From contig CALYQH010000106.1 in the NCBI GenBank assembly GCA_945283395.1, positions 1-5,404 of the forward strand: a DNA stretch of 5,404 nucleotides, in the 5' to 3' direction. Shown piece by piece: positions 1 through 5,404 of this stretch. The notes under the pieces are model-generated. The model saw only the letters and a list, made by a program, of their open reading frames with translations, made no database searches and had not been told where the DNA came from. Both the position numbers and the translations under genes were made by a program. The stretch's first letter is position 1. Every line of letters begins with the position of its first letter. This stretch comes from an uncultured Ventosimonas sp. Its GTDB lineage: Bacteria > Pseudomonadota > Gammaproteobacteria > Pseudomonadales > Pseudomonadaceae.

Positions 1-968
1 ATGATAGTAGCGAAACTTATCGACCTTATTTAGTATCTCCTGATTCACTTCTTATTAACTTTAAAGTTGTTCGTATTATCACTCGTTCAGATAAGGATAA
101 GGTACAAATCATTGTAGAACCGCCTTTGCAAGATATAAAAGTAATAAATAATGTTAAGGTAGTGGAACCTAAAATTAAGGGGCGTTGTCCAGTCATACCT
201 GATATTGAGTATGACCCTATAGCACAAGAAAATGGTAGCGTGCAATTAAGTGTCTCAGGAACCATAATCGAAGGTTGTACAGTCCAAAAAAATATATCAT
301 TATTTGATCATGATAAATATGCTATTAATATTATTAGGGGGTTCTGGCAAGAATTACTAGGTGGTGAAATTAAAGGAAAGAATCTTATAGATAATATGCC
401 AAAGGATGCTAAGCCAGTTGCTGTGGTATGGTCACCTGATTTAGTGGAGGTAATTAGGGATATTAATAAGTTTAGTAATAATACTATGGCTAAACAGTTA
501 TTTCTTACTATAGGTGCTAGAAATCGTAAAGACGCTGATACAGATGATGCAACAGCAGCCTACAGAACCATTTACGAGTGGTTGATACGGAAAGGCATTA
601 ACCCAGAGCAGCTTAAAATGGAAAATGGCTCTGGTTTATCAAGAGAGGAACGTATTACTGCGAGAGAAATGGCTGATCTGTTAAAAATGGCTTGGAATAG
701 TAATTATGCAGCCGAATTTATCTCTTCTATGCCTATTATAGGGGTGGATGGTACTATGTATAAGAGATTAAGAAACACGCCTTTAAAAGGTAGAGGGCAT
801 ATTAAAACAGGGACTTTAAATAATGTTAGGGCAATTGCTGGTTATGTTAGAGATAAAGGGAATAATATGTGGGTGGTAGTAGCTATCCTTAATCATTCTA
901 AGCCTTGGGGGGCTACTGAAGTTTTAGATAATATACTATTAGATATTTATGAACCGGCAGCCAAATAA
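1..968 (+). CDS. dacB: D-alanyl-D-alanine carboxypeptidase/endopeptidase (PBP4 family, peptidase S13), 3' part
   Basis: This is the C-terminal part of a periplasmic low-molecular-mass penicillin-binding protein that trims or cleaves D-Ala cross-links in peptidoglycan. The frame is open from base 3 to the TAA at 966-968, so 321 residues are visible and the gene starts outside the window. A TTG at 126 is in frame but is not the start, because coding sequence continues upstream of it. Visible family hallmarks are the SxN motif (Ser-Asn-Asn, bases 474-482, in the context KFSNNTMAKQ), the block ENGSGLSR (about 621-644) and the KTG motif in HIKTGTLNNVRAIAGYV (KTG at 804-812). The SxxK nucleophile motif and the signal peptide would lie upstream. 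Spacing and wording of the motifs fit PBP4/DacB, most like the Pseudomonas form as I remember it. It converges on corA with a shared terminator. Nothing visible suggests inactivation. The family call is firm; the exact symbol rests on similarity from memory. Confidence 0.92.
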   Translation, partial: DSSETYRPYLVSPDSLLINFKVVRIITRSDKDKVQIIVEPPLQDIKVINNVKVVEPKIKGRCPVIPDIEYDPIAQENGSVQLSVSGTIIEGCTVQKNISLFDHDKYAINIIRGFWQELLGGEIKGKNLIDNMPKDAKPVAVVWSPDLVEVIRDINKFSNNTMAKQLFLTIGARNRKDADTDDATAAYRTIYEWLIRKGINPEQLKMENGSGLSREERITAREMADLLKMAWNSNYAAEFISSMPIIGVDGTMYKRLRNTPLKGRGHIKTGTLNNVRAIAGYVRDKGNNMWVVVAILNHSKPWGATEVLDNILLDIYEPAAK

Positions 969-977
969 GTAGTTATT

Positions 978-1012
978 AATAAAGCTGAGGAGGTTAAATC
1001 CTTAGCTTTATT
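978..1012. terminator. Bidirectional stem-loop terminator between dacB and corA
   Basis: The arms AATAAAGCTGAGG (978-990) and CCTTAGCTTTATT (1000-1012) pair over 13 bp with one G-T mismatch and a 9-nt loop. The stem lies 10 bp past the dacB stop and 6 bp past the corA stop, exactly between the two convergent genes. The A-rich 5' and T-rich 3' ends of the stem supply a partial U-run in both directions, although neither side has a long uninterrupted T-tract. A shared rho-independent terminator is the simplest reading. Confidence 0.75.
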
Positions 1013-1017
1013 TATAT

Positions 1018-1983
1018 CTATAACCAGCCTTTTATTCTAAACCACACGTAACAAGCTAAAGCAGATAAAACCATTAATGTAATACTTAATGGATAGCCAA
1101 AAGCCCAATTAAGTTCTGGCATTTCATGAAAATTCATGCCATAAACTGTTCCTACAAGAGTCGGTGGCAGAAATAATACTGCTGCGATGGAGAAAACTTT
1201 GATGATACCATTTTGTTCAATATTAATAAGACCTAGGGTAGCATCTAATAAAAAAGTAATCTCACTAGACATTCTTGCATGATAGTCTGCTAGCGATCCT
1301 ATATCTAATTCAATAGCATGCATTTTTGTTTTAGCCGTTGGTGTTAACCAATCAACTGATTGTTTACAAAAGATCAACATACGTTTAATGCTAAGTAAAC
1401 TATCACTCAACTTAGCCAATAATGAATTATATTGACCTAACTGTTTTACTGTGCGTTGTAAATCCGAGGTGTGTTGGCCTTCAGTTTCGTCAAATATATT
1501 TTTAGATAAATTATTTAATTTACTCTGTAATTTTTCGAGAATATCAGCAATACGATCAACCAATGCATCCACTAGGCTCATCATCAATACATCCGTTGAT
1601 TTATATATTTGTGGTTGTCTTGCATATTGAGCCTCAAAAGCTCGAAAAGAAGTCAATTCTCCATAGTGTGCACACACTAATTGTTTTTTGTGTAATATAA
1701 AAGACAGTTGTGTGAGTTTTGGTGTCGCATCTTGGCTGCCACTTACTACTGATACAATCATACACCAGCCAGCTTTACTCTCAAAGAAACGTGAGGAGTC
1801 TTCAATTTCTGCCATTTCTTCGGGGGAAGGGACGTCTATTGCTAATTCATTCTCAATAAAGTGCTCTTCCTCTTGGGTAGGTCGTAATAAATCAATCCAG
1901 ATAGTATTTGTTGGAACCTTATCTAAAGATAGAGCTACTTGAGTTTTAAATAATCCACCTTCAATTGAATGATATGTAATCAT
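1018..1983 (-). CDS. corA: CorA family magnesium/cobalt transport protein
   Basis: This is an inner-membrane divalent-cation channel that takes up Mg2+ and, less specifically, Co2+ and Ni2+; the family works as a pentamer. The 321-residue product has the full family architecture: a soluble alpha/beta N-terminal domain (about 1-150), a long helical stalk (about 150-258), TM1 (about 260-280, ending LFLPPTLVGTVYGMNF), the selectivity signature Tyr-Gly-Met-Asn at 281-284 followed by MPEL (288-291), TM2 (about 297-316) and a short basic tail ending KGWL. The GMN motif and MPEL loop favour CorA over the related Zn2+ transporter ZntB, which usually has GIN. The ATG at 1983 gives the expected N-terminus (MITYHSIEGG, then WIDLLRP). 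The only Shine-Dalgarno-like string is AGGG (1997-2000), about 13 nt from the start, a rather long spacing. The gene is divergent from the metal-exporting ATPase gene and convergent with dacB. There is no sign of truncation or frameshift. Confidence 0.95.
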   Translation of the reverse strand: MITYHSIEGGLFKTQVALSLDKVPTNTIWIDLLRPTQEEEHFIENELAIDVPSPEEMAEIEDSSRFFESKAGWCMIVSVVSGSQDATPKLTQLSFILHKKQLVCAHYGELTSFRAFEAQYARQPQIYKSTDVLMMSLVDALVDRIADILEKLQSKLNNLSKNIFDETEGQHTSDLQRTVKQLGQYNSLLAKLSDSLLSIKRMLIFCKQSVDWLTPTAKTKMHAIELDIGSLADYHARMSSEITFLLDATLGLINIEQNGIIKVFSIAAVLFLPPTLVGTVYGMNFHEMPELNWAFGYPLSITLMVLSALACYVWFRIKGWL

Positions 1984-1992
1984 AAAAAATAC

Positions 1993-2023
1993 TTGACCCT
2001 ATAGTGACTATAACCTTTTTAAT
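1993..2023 (+). promoter_or_regulatory. MerR-family (CadR/PbrR/ZntR-type) metal-responsive promoter for the ATPase gene
   Basis: A -35 element TTGACC (1993-1998) and a -10 element TTTAAT (2018-2023, five of six to TATAAT) are separated by an overlong 19-bp spacer, the hallmark of promoters activated by MerR-family regulators through DNA distortion. The spacer contains a perfect dyad TATAGT-G-ACTATA (2000-2012), centred at 2006. The left half, TTGACCCTATAGT, is what I remember as the classical CadR/PbrR/ZntR half-site. The right half keeps ACTATA but then reads ACC where a symmetric site would have GGG, so the operator is imperfect. Transcription would start near 2030, about 30 nt before the ATPase start codon. 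No merR-family gene lies in the window. The assignment is by pattern and context. Confidence 0.72.
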
Positions 2024-2036
2024 GGCTATAAATAAA
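2007..2036 (-). promoter_or_regulatory. Possible corA promoter overlapping the MerR-type operator
   Basis: On the minus strand TATAGT (2012 to 2007) matches the -10 consensus at five of six positions. It is preceded, with an 18-bp spacer, by a weak -35 candidate TTTATT (2036 to 2031). The -10 coincides with the right half of the dyad in the ATPase promoter. The region is AT-rich and the -35 is poor, so this is only a candidate. The corA promoter must nevertheless lie in this 80-bp interval or inside the start of the ATPase gene. Confidence 0.3.
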
Positions 2037-2063
2037 CGTTACCGTTAAAAAATATCTATTAAT

Positions 2064-4256
2064 ATGAGTGTATATATGTCCAGAAAATCCCATAATCACT
2101 GTTGCGAACATCACTCACAAGATCAAGCTAAAGAATCGCTTGTTGAAGTAAACTATACATTAACTGAACCTCATTGGGATAGTCTATTAATCAAAGATAT
2201 GGATTGTCCAACAGAGGAGCGATTAATACGTGATAAGTTTCAGGCATTAAGTACTATTGAGCAATTAGAATTTAATCTAATTAAAAGAGTTCTAAGAGTG
2301 CGTCACAGCTATAGTAATATTGAGCCAATAGTGCAATTGATTGCAGAACTAGGCATGGAAGCTATACTTTATGATAACACTAATTTAGTACTAGAAAAAG
2401 TTTCTAAAAACTCTATTGTTATGCTTATTATTGCAGGTATCATGGCATTTATAGCAGAAACATTACATTATTTAGCTATGCCGAGCTGGTTAGTAGCTAT
2501 AATTTCTCTTACTACTATAGCTATGGTTGGTATTCATGTTTATTATAAAGGTTTTATTGCTCTTAAAAACAAAACTCTCAATATTAATGCATTGATGAGT
2601 ATAGCTGTGACTGGGGCAGTATTAATAGGTCAGTGGCCTGAAGCAGCAATGGTAATAGTTCTCTTCACTCTTGCTGAATATATAGAAACTTTATCATTAC
2701 AAAAAGCCCGTAATGCTATAGGTGATTTATTACAGCTAACACCTAGCTTAGCAGAAGTAGAACAAACGGATGGCTCATGGCAAGAAATAGCTGCCGACTT
2801 AGTACCTTTAAATAGTATTGTTAGAGTTAAGCCAGGACAACGGATAGCACTAGATGGTGAAGTGGTTGCAGGTCAAACGACGATTGATCAATCTGCAATA
2901 ACAGGAGAAAGTATGCCTATTGAAAAGGATATAGGAGACACTGTTTTTGCGGGTACTGTTAACGGTAGCCATGCTTTTTCTTTTAAAGTTACACGAATTG
3001 CTAATGATACTACATTAGCCCGAATTATTCATAGGGTCGAAGAAGCACAGGGAAGTAAAGCCCCAACGCAACGTTTTATTGATCAATTTTCAAAATTTTA
3101 TACGCCCGTTGTTGTTGTTATCGCTTTATTTATTGCAGCCATTACCCTACCTGTTTGGCTAAACTCGGGTGAATTCACAACTGTATGGATATATAAGGCT
3201 TTAGTATTACTAGTTATTGCCTGCCCTTGTGCACTAGTTATATCTACCCCTGTGAGTATTGTCAGCGGTTTAGCCCGCGCCGCTAAATTAGGTATTCTTA
3301 TTAAAGGGGGTAGCTATCTTGAACAAGGTAATAAGTTACAATGGTTAGCAATAGATAAAACAGGAACTTTGACCGAAGGTAAACCCGTGCAAACTGACTA
3401 CCAAGCCTTGATACCTGACATAGACTTGCAACAACTAGCTGGTAGTTTAGCCTATCACTCGGATCATCCCGTTTCTATAGCTATTGCTCAGGCAACTAAA
3501 ACTCCTTTCTTAGCTATTGAACAATTTGAGGCATTATTAGGCCGTGGTACTAAAGGAATTATTAATAATACTCAATATTATATGGGGAATTTAAGATTAA
3601 TCAAAGAACTAGGTTTATCATCTGATTTACTGGTCGATAATTTACAACGTTTAGAACAGCAAGGCAAAACTATAACTCTTTTAGCTACAACAGATGCGGT
3701 ATTAGCTATATTTGCTGTAGCAGATAAGCTCAAAGAAACTAGTAAAGAAGCTATCGATCAATTACATCAGCTTAATATTAAAGTTTTGATGTTAACCGGT
3801 GATAATCAATATACGGCAGCTGCTATTGGTAACCAAGTAGGTGTTGATGAAATAAGAGCTAGTTTGCTACCAGAAGACAAGTTATTGATTATTAATCAAA
3901 AAATCCAGCAAGGATTGCAGGTAGGTATGGTGGGTGATGGCATAAATGATACGCCTGCGCTAGCTCGTGCTGATATCGGCTTTGCCATGGGAGCAGCTGG
4001 CACGGATAGTGCTATTGAAACAGCAGATGTGGCTTTAATGGATGATGATCTAAGAAAACTGCCAATTTTTATAAGATTATCTAAAAAAACACGAAGTATA
4101 CTGCTACAAAATATTAGTTTTGCGATAGGTATAAAATTACTGTTTTTAGTCATTACTTTGATAGGGTTTGGCACTTTATGGATGGCTGTTTTTGCTGATA
4201 TTGGCGTAAGTTTACTGGTAGTTTTTAATGGCCTACGTTTACTAATGTTTAAATAG
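2064..4256 (+). CDS. cadA: Zn2+/Cd2+/Pb2+-exporting P-type ATPase (PIB-type, CadA/ZntA)
   Basis: This inner-membrane ATPase pumps Zn2+, Cd2+ or Pb2+ out of the cytoplasm. The 730-residue product is full length. It has a His/Cys-rich N-terminus (residues 9-17, SHNHCCEHH), one HMA-like domain (about 38-105) whose binding motif is MDCPTEE (single Cys48), and two PIB-specific helices (about 116-162). These are followed by the A-domain TGES (280-283), the membrane metal-site motif CPC (387-389), the phosphorylation motif DKTGT (Asp431), the nucleotide-domain His-Pro (468-469), TGDN (578-581) and GDGIND (624-629). Lys691 and Asp712 in the last two helices are spaced 21 apart, matching the conserved Lys/Asp pair of ZntA (Lys693/Asp714 in E. 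coli) that defines the Zn/Cd/Pb subgroup and argues against a Cu pump. The ATG at 2064 lacks a clear Shine-Dalgarno sequence; an in-frame ATG at 2076 has GAG 7 nt upstream and could be used instead. Expression is probably metal-induced through the MerR-type promoter just upstream. zntA is an equally valid name. Confidence 0.93.
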   Translation: MSVYMSRKSHNHCCEHHSQDQAKESLVEVNYTLTEPHWDSLLIKDMDCPTEERLIRDKFQALSTIEQLEFNLIKRVLRVRHSYSNIEPIVQLIAELGMEAILYDNTNLVLEKVSKNSIVMLIIAGIMAFIAETLHYLAMPSWLVAIISLTTIAMVGIHVYYKGFIALKNKTLNINALMSIAVTGAVLIGQWPEAAMVIVLFTLAEYIETLSLQKARNAIGDLLQLTPSLAEVEQTDGSWQEIAADLVPLNSIVRVKPGQRIALDGEVVAGQTTIDQSAITGESMPIEKDIGDTVFAGTVNGSHAFSFKVTRIANDTTLARIIHRVEEAQGSKAPTQRFIDQFSKFYTPVVVVIALFIAAITLPVWLNSGEFTTVWIYKALVLLVIACPCALVISTPVSIVSGLARAAKLGILIKGGSYLEQGNKLQWLAIDKTGTLTEGKPVQTDYQALIPDIDLQQLAGSLAYHSDHPVSIAIAQATKTPFLAIEQFEALLGRGTKGIINNTQYYMGNLRLIKELGLSSDLLVDNLQRLEQQGKTITLLATTDAVLAIFAVADKLKETSKEAIDQLHQLNIKVLMLTGDNQYTAAAIGNQVGVDEIRASLLPEDKLLIINQKIQQGLQVGMVGDGINDTPALARADIGFAMGAAGTDSAIETADVALMDDDLRKLPIFIRLSKKTRSILLQNISFAIGIKLLFLVITLIGFGTLWMAVFADIGVSLLVVFNGLRLLMFK

Positions 4257-4373
4257 CTTGTGAATATTATAACGTTATGTTTAGCTTATTAATAATTCGC
4301 AGTTGTTTGTTGTAACTGGATAGTTTTTTATAAAATAGCCAAAAAACTTAATTTATTCTATTGTCGCTTGTTA
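4257..4373. other. Intergenic gap between convergent ATPase and lysR genes
   Basis: The 117 bp are AT-rich and hold no credible ORF. The gap contains the palindrome TTATTAATAA (4286-4295), a weak stem CAGTT/AACTG (4300-4304 with 4314-4318) that is followed 5 nt later by six Ts (4324-4329), and an AT-only dyad described separately. The weak stem plus T-run is the best candidate for the ATPase gene terminator, but it has only five Watson-Crick pairs and the T-run is not adjacent. Confidence 0.5.
4322..4348. terminator. Weak symmetric hairpin, possible bidirectional terminator
   Basis: AGTTTTTT (4322-4329) and AAAAAACT (4341-4348) form a perfect 8-bp dyad around an 11-nt loop in the gap between two convergent genes. 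The symmetry gives a T-run on each strand. The stem holds only one G-C pair, so it would be unstable alone; it may act with the upstream CAGTT/AACTG stem on the + strand and the TCGCT/AGCGA stem on the - strand. Confidence 0.35.
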
Positions 4374-4380
4374 TTAGCGA
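4364..4380 (-). terminator. Short stem-loop at the lysR stop codon
   Basis: TCGCT (4364-4368) and AGCGA (4376-4380) pair over 5 bp with a 7-nt loop. The lysR stop codon (4374-4376) sits at the loop/stem boundary. The next T-run in the direction of lysR transcription is about 17 nt further on (4346 to 4341), which is too far for a standard intrinsic terminator. It may contribute to transcript 3'-end formation or be incidental. Confidence 0.25.
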
Positions 4381-5288
4381 GTAGACATTAATTGGGGAAC
4401 CAAACAAGTTTTTCTAAAATATTCTAGGAAAGAACGTTTAATAGAAGTTAGCTCTTTATCTTTAGACCAAGCCAAACCAATACTTAATGAATCAATAGGA
4501 TCGGCTAAATTTTTGATAATTATGCGTTTTCCTTCTAATGACCAAGGACGATAAACTGTATCTGATAAAATAGTAATACCTGAACCATTGCCAACCATGC
4601 TTCTGACTGCCTCAATAGAAATTGTGGTTAATACAATATTAGGCAAACGTACATAACTAGCCCAGTATTTTTCAGATACATGTTCTGCTTCATCCACATT
4701 CAGCATGATGTAAGGTTCATTCACTATATCGGAAAAAGATATTACCTCGTTATCTACTAATTTATGATTGCTAGGTAACCATAAACGCCTTGGCGAATTA
4801 AATAAAATTTCAGTGACTACTTGATCTGAACAAATATTAGAAGTTGATACTAATGACATATCAAAAGTACCGTCTATTAAACCTTGAGTAATATGCTTAT
4901 GATCTGTTTCAAACAACTTAAGCGTTAATTTAGGATAGACCTGCCCAATTCTTTTTATATGATAAGGTAAAATATATCCCATTACCGTATAACTAGCAGC
5001 AATATTAAGTATTCCTTCTACATCATCTTTAGGTAAAGGATAATTTAATGCCTCCTCTACAGCACCTAATATAGAATAAGCATGGTTCAGAAAATGTCGA
5101 CCACTTTCGCTTAAATTCATGCCTTGTGGAGATCTAATAAATAATTCTACTCCTAATCTATGTTCTAATTCTTGAATAGCTGAGGTAACTGATGATTGCG
5201 AGATATGTAAATAGTTAGCTGCCTTTGATACTTTTCCCACTTCAGCTGCTGCTACAAAATACTTAATTTGCCGTAAAGAGATTGACAT
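4374..5288 (-). CDS. LysR-type transcriptional regulator, target unknown
   Basis: The 304-residue product has the standard LysR layout and length. An N-terminal winged helix-turn-helix (about 3-62) contains the typical run FVAAAEVGKVSKAANYLHIS, then QSSVTSAIQELEHRLGVELF and RSPQGMNLSESG. A linker helix (about 63-90) follows, and then a two-lobed effector-binding domain (about 92-295, beginning GILNIAASYTVMGYILP). LysR proteins act as tetramers that bind T-N11-A sites and respond to a small-molecule ligand, often controlling a divergently transcribed neighbour. The ATG at 5288 is preceded by GGA (5297-5299) at 8-nt spacing, and the N-terminus matches the family, so the start is well supported. 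The phrase YRPWSLEGKRI near the C-terminus marks a specific subfamily, but I cannot assign its ligand or regulon. The gene converges on the ATPase gene, so it is not in its operon. Its natural target, if divergent, begins beyond the right edge. Confidence 0.9.
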   Translation of the reverse strand: MSISLRQIKYFVAAAEVGKVSKAANYLHISQSSVTSAIQELEHRLGVELFIRSPQGMNLSESGRHFLNHAYSILGAVEEALNYPLPKDDVEGILNIAASYTVMGYILPYHIKRIGQVYPKLTLKLFETDHKHITQGLIDGTFDMSLVSTSNICSDQVVTEILFNSPRRLWLPSNHKLVDNEVISFSDIVNEPYIMLNVDEAEHVSEKYWASYVRLPNIVLTTISIEAVRSMVGNGSGITILSDTVYRPWSLEGKRIIIKNLADPIDSLSIGLAWSKDKELTSIKRSFLEYFRKTCLVPQLMSTR

Positions 5289-5303
5289 TATTTATTTCCA
5301 TTA

Positions 5304-5316
5304 TCGGTTTTTCCGA
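5304..5316. promoter_or_regulatory. Candidate LysR-box (T-N11-A) proximal to lysR
   Basis: TCGG-TTTTT-CCGA is a perfect 4-bp dyad whose outer bases give exactly T-N11-A (T5304, A5316), the LysR-family recognition geometry. It lies 16-28 bp upstream of the lysR start codon, where a bound regulator would autorepress. The short arm length makes chance occurrence possible. Confidence 0.4.
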
Positions 5317-5344
5317 AAGACCTATATCTAATAATACTTCTTCC

Positions 5345-5363
5345 CAATAATAATAAATTATTG
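5345..5363. promoter_or_regulatory. Candidate LysR-box (T-N11-A) distal to lysR
   Basis: CAATAAT (5345-5351) and ATTATTG (5357-5363) form a perfect 7-bp dyad with a 5-bp centre. Symmetric bases T5348 and A5360 give T-N11-A. Its centre (5354) is 44 bp from the centre of the proximal site, close to four helical turns. On the minus strand a TACAAT -10-like string (5365 to 5360) overlaps its right end. The region is very AT-rich, which makes such dyads cheaper by chance. Confidence 0.4.
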
Positions 5364-5366
5364 TAT

Positions 5367-5382
5367 CTTAATCGCCATTAAG
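5367..5382. repeat. Perfect 6-bp inverted repeat upstream of lysR
   Basis: CTTAAT-CGCC-ATTAAG is a perfect dyad with a 4-bp centre, adjoining the distal LysR-box candidate. Its even spacing does not give a symmetric T-N11-A. It could be an operator for another regulator or part of a divergent promoter region that continues past the right edge. It is not followed by a T-run, so it does not look like a terminator. Confidence 0.35.
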
Positions 5383-5404
5383 TAGTTAGTTAATAGTATT
5401 GAAT

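Noticed and set aside
26..265. 79-residue minus-strand ORF
   Set aside because: It is antisense to the dacB coding frame and has no recognisable domain or ribosome binding site.
126..968. Separate 280-residue gene starting at TTG 126
   Set aside because: The same frame is open back to base 3 with sequence that reads naturally into the PBP4 protein, so 126 is an internal codon of a gene truncated by the window edge.
1688..1942. 84-residue plus-strand ORF inside corA
   Set aside because: It lies wholly antisense to the well-supported CorA frame and its composition looks like a frame shadow.
1018..1983. ZntB zinc transporter instead of CorA
   Set aside because: The pore motif is YGMN followed by MPEL, as in CorA; ZntB proteins typically carry GIN there.
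3896..4174. 92-residue minus-strand ORF inside the ATPase gene
   Set aside because: It is antisense to the conserved GDGIND and terminal membrane region of the ATPase; the Ser/Ala-rich sequence mirrors that frame.
2064..4256. Copper-type (CopA) P-type ATPase
   Set aside because: The CPC motif alone is shared, but Lys691 and Asp712 in the last helices and the MDCPTEE N-terminal motif mark the Zn/Cd/Pb subgroup.
4286..4295. Palindrome TTATTAATAA as an operator
   Set aside because: It is made only of A and T in an AT-rich gap between two gene ends, where no promoter is expected; chance is the likeliest explanation.
1..5404. Novel defence, mobile or RNA-based system
   Set aside because: All four long coding frames belong to well-known housekeeping or regulatory families, and I saw no transposase, integrase, direct-repeat array, tRNA-like structure or large unexplained region.

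Overview
The window is an AT-rich stretch of ordinary chromosomal-looking DNA from what is most likely a gammaproteobacterium. The proteins read like Pseudomonadaceae or neighbouring families: an S13 PBP4/DacB, an Escherichia-style CorA with a YGMN pore motif, a CadA/ZntA P-type ATPase with an MDCPTEE metal-binding motif, and a LysR regulator. Base composition and codon use are far more AT-rich than in typical Pseudomonas (many TTA, ATA, AAT and AAA codons), as in host-associated low-GC relatives. This placement is an inference from remembered protein families, not a database result.

Layout, left to right. The 3' part of a D-Ala-D-Ala carboxypeptidase/endopeptidase gene (dacB, + strand) enters from the left edge and ends at 968. 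It converges on corA (- strand, 1018-1983), and the 49-bp gap between them holds a strong stem-loop that can serve as a terminator for both. corA and the heavy-metal ATPase gene (cadA/zntA-like, + strand, 2064-4256) are divergent and share an 80-bp intergenic region. That region carries a MerR-family-type promoter facing the ATPase gene: TTGACC, a 19-bp spacer holding a TATAGT-G-ACTATA dyad, then TTTAAT. A 117-bp gap with only weak hairpins separates the ATPase gene from a convergent LysR-type regulator gene (- strand, 4374-5288). The last 116 bp lie upstream of the lysR gene and contain three small perfect dyads, two of which have T-N11-A geometry.

Functionally, the centre of the window is a divalent-metal homeostasis pair: CorA brings Mg2+ (and adventitiously Co2+/Ni2+) into the cell, and the PIB-type ATPase exports Zn2+/Cd2+/Pb2+. 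The metal-responsive operator lies between the two start codons, but no merR-family regulator gene is present in the window, so the regulator must be encoded elsewhere. dacB (cell-wall remodelling) and the LysR gene have no evident functional link to the metal pair.

I see no mobile element, CRISPR array, tRNA/rRNA gene, toxin-antitoxin pair or unknown multi-gene system. The points most worth checking are regulatory: the orphan MerR-type operator, its possible overlap with the corA promoter, and the LysR-box-like dyads at the right edge.
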